A stretch of 64,000 nt of DNA from Oscheius dolichura (lineage: Eukaryota > Nematoda > Chromadorea > Rhabditida > Rhabditidae), in NCBI GenBank assembly GCA_932521035.1, contig OW051496.1, positions 6,572,001-6,636,000 of the forward strand. The letters are read 5' to 3'. The notes under the pieces are model-generated. The model did not search any database, had not been told where the DNA came from, and worked only from the letters and a program-made list of their open reading frames with translations. Positions 56,901 through 64,000 of the stretch are shown here, one piece after another. The position numbers and the translations under genes are program-made. The first letter of the stretch is position 1. Each line of letters opens with the position of its first letter.

Positions 56901-57855
56901 CGCTGGACAGACTATCAAACTTGGCCCTAATCCTGTGTAACTGTAATTCTCTCTTTTTTTAAAATGTTTAGTTGTAACTCACTCCACCGCATAGTCCTTC
57001 TCTTGAGTTTCATCCAAGGCTCGTAGAAATGCTATGACTTGGATCGTCTTTCCCAGTCCCATTTCATCGGCTAATATTCCTCCAACATTTTGCTCGTGCA
57101 ATTCGCATAGCCATCTTATTCCCGTCTTCTGATATCTGTAACTAGCTAGCGTATTTGTAAATCTTGTCCCCCCCCCCAAATTCTCCATATATTTCCCGCA
57201 ATTCCATAACATTATGCGATTTACTCGCCTGTACAGTCGTTTCCATATGTTTTTGTTCAATTTGTAGGTCTTTTTTATTTCGTGATATGAAATGCTCCTG
57301 TCTTCTTCTGTTGAGTTTATCCTTTTCATGAAGTCATTGTCATTTCCATCATCTTTGAATGAGGCAGACATTGTAATAGCTTTTCTATACAACTTATGGT
57401 GAGCCGTGCATATATAACAACTACCTTTTTCTTTTCTTCGTTACTTTTTGTTTCTCACTTGTAAGCTCTTCGTTATGAGCAAAAATATCTTCATCCTCTG
57501 ATGAACCTTGGGCCGAAGGCATATATTCTTCATTATCTGATATTTCTCCTTCTTCCCGATCAGTTTCTTCTTCTGTAGAATTTTATTCTTTTTATATTTG
57601 ATTTTATCTCACCCTCCGCTTTCAACTCAAACGGCGTCTTTTCTCCTAATCGAATAATATCCGGAAGTGCCATCAATTGATCAAATTTTGATCCTATCTC
57701 CGCTTCCTCACATCCCAATTCTTCTAACATCTAAAAAGGATAAATATTTTGGATTCTAGACATAAAGTCACTTCTCGTTCAACTTGTTCTTCAGTCGAAG
57801 TTTGAACCAGTCCATCTAGCCCATCCAACTCTGTAGATGGTCCTGGTTGGGCCAT
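53987..57855 (-). CDS. csb-1: CSB/ERCC6 SNF2-family ATPase
   Basis: Chromatin remodeller of transcription-coupled repair, loaded on stalled RNA polymerase II. N-terminus [18 protein letters not shown] and acidic helices, then the ATPase: [40 protein letters not shown] (Walker A), [11 protein letters not shown] (DEGH), [54 protein letters not shown], and helicase lobe 2: [51 protein letters not shown]. The match around [18 protein letters not shown] is specific to CSB. C-terminal region: [18 protein letters not shown], then a winged-helix end [18 protein letters not shown]. Many introns of 35-50 bp. The 5' end is AT-rich and the remainder GC-rich. Confidence 0.93.
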
Positions 57856-58168
57856 CTTCTTTTGTCGGCGTAGTTCAGATGAAAGTTTCGAAGCTAAGCG
57901 CCGAGTTGAAATAGTTCCTCCTGCGTTGCATTGTGAAATACAGAGGAAAGAGGGCGTGGTCGTAAAATTGCGTTCAGATATGCGTCAAAAGGAGGCTCCA
58001 TTTACTTCAATTCTGTTAGTTGGACACAAGATTCATAACAAGTGTTTTCACTATTACGAATGCGAGGTATCACATAGAAATTTATTACTCGTAGTAACAG
58101 CAAAAAAGCATCAGAAAAGTGTACAATAATAAAAGTGCTAAAGAATATATAAAAGCTACAAACAAAGT
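57856..58168 (-). other. Spacer between AGPAT and CSB genes
   Basis: About 310 bp AT-rich. It carries the AGPAT 3'UTR and CSB 5' region. A 67-residue open frame on + (57926-58129) has no family support. Confidence 0.4.
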
Positions 58169-59244
58169 CTACTGGGTTTTCTTATTAGAAAAAGATAACG
58201 CTACTTCTTTATCTAGTCGTTCTCTAGTTTCCTGTATCAGCTTATAACAATGGTCGGAAAGCTCGTCAATGCCTTCAAATTTGCTTGTATCAACTGGTGG
58301 TAAAAATTCGACAATAATGTTTCCTGGTTCGTCAAACCGTTTTTCTTCCTAAATCACTTCACTCAATTTCGTACCAAAAATTAAACTTACATAACTGTAG
58401 AAATTACTGTAATTAGAGACAACACAACAAACTATGGGAATTCCTGCTTCTTTTGCTATTTTAAAAGCCCCCTTTTTAAAAGGAAGCATTTTCTCTTCAG
58501 AATTCCGTGTTCCTTCGGGGAATATCCAAACCTTTCGCTACAAAATTGGTATTAACAAATAAATTTAAGCTAACTTTGTTTGAGAGAATTTCATGAATAG
58601 TATTGTCAACAGTAGTGTGAGCTTTTTCTCTGTTAAACCTGTTGATGTAGATAGACTGCAATGTTAGTTGTTTTACAAAAAGTGAGCGTCAACTAACGTT
58701 GCACATGTATGCACAAAGATTGAATCCAGGAAGGTATTTTAAGCTGCTCTTTAGCATTACCACACAGTTTTGTGGCCAGCAATGGGTCATGGCTAAATAA
58801 GAAGTAAATGGAAAGCTTGTACTTACTAAGAACATCTAGGGCACTTTGATGATTGGCAATAACAACAAATGGTGTATCTTGTGAAGTATATTTTTCCTTA
58901 TTTCGTATGTGAAGCCGAAGGCGCATGTAGGCAGAGAAAAATTGAAAAATTTTGAAAATTCGGCTGAACGGAATAACCCAAGAATAAAATGAACTTACAA
59001 ATGATTGGCGGGTGTTCTTCCAAATGGTATCGAAATAATTCCACCAAGTCCTCCACCAATAATAAAACAAAAAAGATACATAATCATTTTGACATGATAT
59101 TTGAATCTGGAGTACAACACGTATAAAATTTATAATAACTTACTTTGTTTGATACAGAGCAGCCACAATAACAAAAAAGAGTACTGCTCCGTAAAGAAGG
59201 TATGTTAGGCAGCAGCAGCAGTGGTGGCTTTCCTCTGCTGCCAT
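58169..59244 (-). CDS. 1-acyl-sn-glycerol-3-phosphate acyltransferase (AGPAT/LPAAT)
   Basis: ER membrane enzyme that acylates lysophosphatidic acid to phosphatidic acid in glycerolipid synthesis. Starts MAAEESHHCCCCLTYLLYG, a Cys-rich leader into a membrane segment (AVLFFVIVAALYQ), a second segment (MIMYLFCFIIGGGLGGIIS), then catalytic motif I FVVIANHQSALDVL (HX4D), motif II region KIPSWIQSLCIHV with SIYINRFNREKA, motif III VWIFPEGTRNSEEKMLPFKK, and motif IV AGIPIVCCVVSNY. Ends in a charged tail KEVALSFSNKKTQ. Six short introns. Length of about 280 residues fits AGPAT1/2. Divergent to RPB11. Confidence 0.92.
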
Positions 59245-59605
59245 CTGAAAAGCTTGGTATTGATTACTTCAAATCAAAATATATAGTTGCGAAGAAAACA
59301 TGTGAACATGGCGATATTCGGCTGTAGCAAAACGGGGAGGCAAGAACAAACAGAAGTGCAATATTGGGTTCAATAGCAACAGTTGCTCTAATGGCACGTG
59401 GTCGCGCCGATGATAACAAGACCCTCCCACTAGAGTTTCGTGTACTTTAGTCCTTTGTTACTTTTGTGCTCACTGCAGTTATTATACATTCTACAACTTT
59501 TATTTTATTGTCGCTTTCATGATGATGAAATCCTCTTATATTGTTGCTGCTTTCATTTATTATAAATTATATATGCAATTTCTATTTCAGGTATTTACCT
59601 CGGTT
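59245..59605. promoter_or_regulatory. Divergent promoter between AGPAT and RPB11
   Basis: 360 bp with no gene. Includes CACGTG near 59396 and, just before the RPB11 start, TTTATTTTATTG and a TATTTCAG acceptor (59583-59590) that may mark a trans-splice or 5'UTR intron end. Confidence 0.45.
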
Positions 59606-60116
59606 ATGAACGCTCCAGCTGCGTTCGAATCGTTCCTTATCTTTGACGGTGAGAAGAAGATCTCTATTCAAAAAGACACAAAGGTTTGTAGCTTTCTTTG
59701 CATTGATATGTTGTCTAGGTTCCTAACGCCGCCATCTTTACTATCAACAAAGAAGACCACACTCTTGGAAATCTTTTGAAACAGTAAGAATTGTGTTTTT
59801 TGTTTAGTTGTTTTTAGTCAACTCTTAAAAGACCCACAAGTTCTTTTTGCTGGCTACAAAAATCCTCATCCATTGGAACACAGCGTAAGAAATTTTTATA
59901 ATTGTTTTGTACAGACAAAAATAGATTCTACTACGAGTACAGACAACAGCTGATACTACCCCCGCTGACGCGCTAACCACCGCAGTTACTGATTTGATTG
60001 GAGAACTTTCGCTATTTGAAGAGCGTTTTAGAGTAAGCAGAGTCATGTAATGTTATTTTTTTCGATATTTTTAGGAAGCTGCTAGAGAGAAACATTACGA
60101 CACCGATACGTATTAG
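59606..60116 (+). CDS. rpb-11: RNA polymerase II subunit RPB11
   Basis: Core subunit that pairs with RPB3 to nucleate polymerase II assembly (alpha-like heterodimer). Five exons of AT-rich sequence. [98 protein letters not shown]. Near full-length identity to the family, about 118 residues. Stop at 60114-60116; the Iwr1 gene starts 30 bp later on the same strand with no AATAAA or acceptor between. Confidence 0.96.
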
Positions 60117-60145
60117 CTCTGTACCGACCTTCAATCACTACAATA

Positions 60146-61008
60146 ATGTATTCATCTCCAATTATACGTGTATCCCGAAAACGTACTGCTAATCCTCACA
60201 CAGCGCTAGTGGTGAATGCAAAACGATGCAAGGTAATTATATGGCTAAAATTTAATATGTTTATTTAGAATGATCAACTTCTCTTTTCCCTATTTAAAAC
60301 GTCAGATGCTCCATCTATTAGTGAAGATGCCCATTCTTCTCCTGTTATAGATTTCCAGTTGGAGCAACAACAAGAATCGTCCGAAAATGGTGTTCATTTG
60401 TTTTCGTATCGTTATACTTTTGAAGTTTTAGATAATAATCCACTTGCTTTTGCAAACGATTCTATAAATGAAATTGGTGGTCCTGAACTAAAACCTAATG
60501 TGGACGATGACGTGATAATTCTAAATGGGCGTCCTCTGATGCCAATTTCTCAGAAAACGGATGATGTAGTCTATGATTTTTACAAAGTAGTGCGGGGTGA
60601 AGCTGAAAATCTCGACGATGACTATCGAGATTGGCAAATGCGGATCGCCACAAAGTAAGTTAGCAAAGTTTACTGGCAATTTACTGTTGAATATTTAGAG
60701 AAGAGGCTATGCTTGTTTCTGAAAATAACGATTCCTCCGATGATGATGCGGACGATGATGACGATTCAAATGACGAAAATAATTGGCGAAATGACTATCC
60801 CGACGAGGAAGAGGATACCGATGAGGACCCCGATGATACTGAGGTTATTTCTTGCTTTTCTTTTTGGAGCATATCTTAGAGTGATCGCGAGCAGTGGAAT
60901 GGTGACCATGATGGTTCCACTGACGAAGATGATGATCTTCGACTCCGAATACAAAGATTTGGCGTGAGCGCGGGTGACAGCTCTGATCATGAAGATCTTG
61001 ATTACTGA
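60146..61008 (+). CDS. Iwr1/SLC7A6OS-type RNA polymerase II nuclear import factor
   Basis: Adapter that escorts assembled RNA polymerase II into the nucleus. Starts MYSSPIIRVSRKRTANPHTA, a conserved N-terminal R-x-K-R entry (IIRVSRKR), a linker, VRRGEAEN-like core seen here as YDFYKVVRGEAENLDDDYRD, then acidic ENNDSSDDDADDDD and the Iwr1 signature NNWRNDYPDEEEDTDED, and an acidic end RFGVSAGDSSDHEDLDY. Four exons, introns of about 35-40 bp. Identity rests on the RVSRKR start, the YDFY block and the WRNDYPDEE motif, all in the right order. In budding yeast Iwr1 binds the cleft of the complete polymerase. Confidence 0.85.
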
Positions 61009-61049
61009 CCGGTATCTCTTTTCATTCCATGCATTGTTTATTGGTTGTC

Positions 61050-61349
61050 TTACACACTGTTACAGTGTTCTCTATAATAAATATCTGGTTTCTTCCCAAC
61101 AGTCCATGTTGCCGTAACAATCAAAAAATGGTTTTTACTGCACATGATCATGTATGAAATTTCAAGGTCTCCATTAGTAGACTGCGATCGATGTGTTAAA
61201 GAAGTAGATGATTCATATGTTTCCTGCAACCAATCGCGGCATTCTGCCACTGAAATATCTTGAGTGCTCTTTGTGCTGATGTCACGTTTTTTTCTTTTCT
61301 TCCTTCTCATCGCTCCAGCTGGCCATTCTCTGATTTTATTGTAAAACAT
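61050..61349 (-). CDS. Possible small intronless gene
   Basis: Open frame without introns: MFYNKIREWPAGAMRRKKRK, KRDISTKSTQDISVAECRDW, LQETYESSTSLTHRSQST, LEISYMIMCSKNHFLIVTAT, KPDIYYREHCNSV. AATAAA on - (TTTATT, 61036-61041) is 10 bp after its stop, which supports transcription. A longer reading starts at 61370 and overlaps the DNase II start codon on the other strand. Very basic near the N-terminus; no family recognised. Confidence 0.4.
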   Translation of the reverse strand: MFYNKIREWPAGAMRRKKRKKRDISTKSTQDISVAECRDWLQETYESSTSLTHRSQSTNGDLEISYMIMCSKNHFLIVTATWTVGKKPDIYYREHCNSV

Positions 61350-61368
61350 TACAGCAGTGCGCCCCGGC

Positions 61369-62739
61369 ATGTTTCTATTGGGAATTTTATCGCTTCTATA
61401 CGGGTCAGTAGAAGGAATTAGCTGTAAGGGTCCGCGAAACACCAATGTTGACTGGTTTGTTTTTAGTAAAAATAAAATACGATTCAGGTTTATTGTTTAT
61501 AAACCTCCAAAAGGAGGAGATGCGTCCGGGAAGAATTTCTTCTACCTGGATAGTAACAACCCCTCTTGGACACAGCCCCCTGGCTCCATTGGAGATGACA
61601 ACCAACCCCTAGGTGCTACTATCAGCCAGATTTACTCGGCCGATCATGTAAGTTATTCCCTACAATCAATAGAATGTCTAAATTTGTATTTAAAAAAACT
61701 CAATTCAGAGCAAATTATTTGCTTTTATGTACAACGACGACAGCCCGCTGAACAGTCGAAGCAATGGCGGCCGTGGCCACGCCAAGGGAGTCGTTCTCTC
61801 GGACAACAAACGGGGCTTTTGGCTGATCCACAGCGCTCCGAACTTCCCTCATCCCAGTATAGCATCCGTATAATTAATCTCCTCCCTAGAATTCTACACG
61901 TACCCGGAGACGGCGGCCAAGTACGGACAGATCTTCCTATGTGTCACGATCCCCGTTGTCTCGCTGGCTATGGTCGGCGAACACCTCCGCTACATACAAG
62001 CCGACCCCTACTACAGTACCCTCCCCGATGCTTTCAAATTCAAGTGGGTTGTTCTCCGATCCTAGAAGGAAACCGTTTGAGGTTCCCTGTGCTGCAAGAC
62101 ATTGTCAACAAGCACTCCCTCCCCAGCTCGACCACCGTCTTCGCCAAGACCCAGATGCTTCAGACCGACCGCGGGGACCATTTCATGGCATTCGCTAAAC
62201 ATCGGAAGTTTGCCAAAGGTGGGAGGAGGAACAGCTGGTACACATCGAAGGAATCAGATATTTGGCTGAGTCTCGTCGCGAACGAGTTGCGGAGTCCGCT
62301 GGCCGTGCAGGGATGGCTGAATGGCGCTTCGGGAGATCTCAAGACGGACTGTAGCACCCCGTACAATGTGAGATACTAATTGTCTCGGGATAAACATCTT
62401 CAGGTGTACGACGTCCAGAAGATAACTCTGCCCAGTGGGGAGTTCCTCAGCTCGCGTGATCATTCCAAGTGGGCCGTGGGTGAGCACGAATCCAATCCGA
62501 TAGTCTGTGTGGGGGACATGAACCGGCAGGTACTCGTCCGTCTTCTACTGTATCTACATATTCGCTCCTAGGTGTCACAGACGAGACGAGGCGGGGGAGC
62601 CGTCTGCCTGCGACACCCCGTGCTGTGGCGCTCCTTCTACGGCCTCGTCTCTCAAACTGAGCCTTGTCCTCTTAAAACAAAAAATCATTTCACTTATCCA
62701 CTTGGCCTGTTGGCCGTCCTCCTCGTTTTCCTATTGTGA
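61369..62739 (+). CDS. DNase II-type acid endonuclease with hydrophobic C-terminal tail
   Basis: Acid nuclease that degrades DNA of engulfed cells or ingested food, in lysosome or gut lumen. Exons 61369-61454, 61488-61647, 61709-61856, 61890-62043, 62082-62367, 62404-62529, 62572-62739. Signal peptide MFLLGILSLLYGSVEG, then ISCKGPRNTNVDW, IVYKPPKGGDASG, GGRGHAKGVVLSDN (first HxK), SYEYPE-type segment read here as FYTYPETAAKYGQ, QDIVNKHSLPSST, and RDHSKWAVGEHE (second HxK). After EPCPLKTKNHF the frame continues into TYPLGLLAVLLVFLL and stops, which looks like a GPI or membrane tail not found in ordinary DNase II. First exons AT-rich, rest GC-rich. Confidence 0.88.
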
Positions 62740-62985
62740 CAAGTGGCCACTCGTTTCCCAAAAGGCCAGCAACAGTAGAAAACCAGTAGAAAGTCATATT
62801 GACAACAAGTATTGGGACAGACGATGTATAAGCTTGAAATGTGGACGAGGGAGAGGACGACGAAACGGAGGAGACGAGGAAATAAATATATTTAAAGAGC
62901 TGTTTTAAGCAATGGCGGCATCTCGGACCTTTCCAGAAGTTCCGATTCCGGCAAGCCGTTCGAAGACAACCATCTGAAATGGACA

Positions 62986-63756
62986 TCATCGGACATCCCC
63001 CGTCAAACGAACCACGTCCTCGTCGTCGCTGTCGGCCCCGTGTTTGCGGGCGTCGAAGCTCTGGATGCGGATGGCCTTGTAGAGGAGGTGGATGACGATG
63101 TGAGCCAAGAAGACCTGTGAGAGTTTGAGGCCGAGGATCATCGTGTAGACGGCGGTGTCGGCATACGAGTCTATGAATGTCCAGTGGCAGAGAGGCGCCA
63201 CCTCTGAATCGGCTCTCAGCCTAGAGAGGAATAACTAACCGGGATGGAAGTGGACAATCCACGAACAGTAGAAATACTCCCAGGTGGACCAGATGAGGAG
63301 GAGCAGGGTCATGAGGAGGGTGAAGATCCAGATGAAGTTGAGCGGCACCAGGAGGCGGGGCGCATTGCCGAGGATACCGCCGATGCCCACGAGGAGGAGG
63401 GCCAGGTAGCCGTAGAGGAGGAGACAGTTGGCCGAGGTGAAATCTACATGACCAGTTATCAGTTGGGAATAGGGGGGCGGTAAGTATTTCACTGAAATCA
63501 CTGCATCTTGTCTAACTGTGGCGCTCTCCTGACCACAGTTAATCGGCTACGGGCAGCTGGCAGACTAACCTCGGTTGGAAGGGACGAACAGTCCCAGGAA
63601 GAAGATGTCCACGGCCACGAGCACCGACAGCATGATCTTGAAGGTGAAGAGGGAATGCTCGAAGCCCTCGAAGGCGTTGGCCTTCTGGGCGGCCGGGGAG
63701 ACATTGAGGGTAGTGGTACTGTTGGTGGCGCTCCGGGCGCCCATCTTCGAAGCCAT
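62986..63756 (-). CDS. Four-pass membrane protein of unknown family
   Basis: Three exons on -: MASKMGARSATNSTTTLNVS and a first segment (FKIMLSVLVAVDIFFLGLFV); then NCLLLYGYLALLLVGIGGIL and LNFIWIFTLLMTLLLLIWST; then EVAPLCHWTFIDSYADTAVY, a fourth segment MILGLKLSQVFLAHIVIHLL and a cytoplasmic tail SDDEDVVRLTGDVR. About 205 residues; short loops, no signal peptide. Lacks the CCG of tetraspanins. Convergent with the DNase II gene. Nematode genomes carry many such small four-pass proteins; I cannot place this one. Confidence 0.65.
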
Positions 63757-64000
63757 GTGCCTTGAAAACATAGTTGATCACGGGCACGGCGGGAAGACGA
63801 GCAGATCGATGGGATATTCGCCTTACAGGGTCACGCGGCCGATTTGGAGTTGGAAGAGGAGACAATATATTCCCCTGTTTAGGAGAAACTCAGGGGGAGG
63901 GGACAGTTCATGTACAATTCCCTCGCTGGGGAGGCAACACCCTACTGTTGTACTGTGTCAGTCAAGTAATCGGGGAAGAGGAGAGAGGGGATGCCAGCTG
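63757..64000. other. Upstream end of window
   Basis: Promoter side of the four-pass membrane protein gene; no gene seen in the remaining 240 bp. Confidence 0.4.

Noticed and set aside
57926-58129. 67-codon + strand frame
   Set aside because: No family support, no splice or polyadenylation context; it sits in the CSB promoter/AGPAT 3' region.
62986-63756. Tetraspanin
   Set aside because: No CCG motif or Cys-rich large extracellular loop; loops between segments are too short.
1-64000. Mobile elements with transposase, CRISPR arrays, rRNA or convincing tRNA genes
   Set aside because: None found on reading; the only repeats supported are the lectin-gene tract, the intronic palindromes and the small promoter repeat.

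Overview
The window is nuclear DNA of a small-genome animal, most likely a nematode. Introns are very short (about 31-45 bp is common), acceptors end in TTTCAG or TTTTAG, and genes are packed on both strands. The gene set (VWA plus C-type lectin secreted proteins, a saposin-like protein, an astacin with a ShK tail, a DAF-12/NHR-8/NHR-48-type receptor, a GMEB SAND protein) is typical of nematodes. The species cannot be named from sequence alone. All coding coordinates are spans from first to last coding base; exon joins were read by eye.

Left part, 1-9.3 kb: a cluster of secreted effector genes. Two near-identical VWA-lectin genes (the first cut by the window edge), a spare lectin exon, a VWA-only secreted protein and a third VWA-lectin gene lie on the + strand; a saposin-like protein and an F-box/FBA protein follow on the - strand. 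GATA-type sites sit just upstream of most of the secreted genes. 9.3-15.6 kb is AT-rich and carries a CDC7 kinase gene followed about 200 bp later by a USP20/33-type deubiquitinase gene, with operon-like spacing.

Middle, 15.6-42.9 kb: a 4.3 kb pyrimidine-rich non-coding block leads into a nuclear receptor gene. On the - strand follow a Tctex-type dynein light chain, a GNAT acyltransferase, an hnRNP U-like protein (SPRY plus P-loop kinase-like domain), a SAP-domain proline-rich nuclear protein and a GMEB/SAND factor. A single-pass membrane protein gene lies on + at 28.7 kb. Large gene-free stretches lie upstream of or inside the first introns of the regulatory genes.

Right part, 42.9-64 kb: a secreted Asn/Gly/Ser-rich repetitive protein gene spans 5.1 kb, with two small genes nested on the opposite strand in its largest intron. 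Then come an astacin-ShK metalloprotease (+), a Na+/H+ exchanger (-), CSB/ERCC6 (-), an AGPAT (-), RPB11 and Iwr1 in a tight tandem pair (+), a DNase II with a hydrophobic C-terminal tail (+) and a four-pass membrane protein (-).

Composition is strikingly patchy: AT-rich blocks (about 9-16, 29-34 and 57-61.7 kb) carry mainly conserved housekeeping genes, GC-rich blocks carry effector, signalling and regulatory genes, and the change occurs inside at least two genes (CSB and DNase II).
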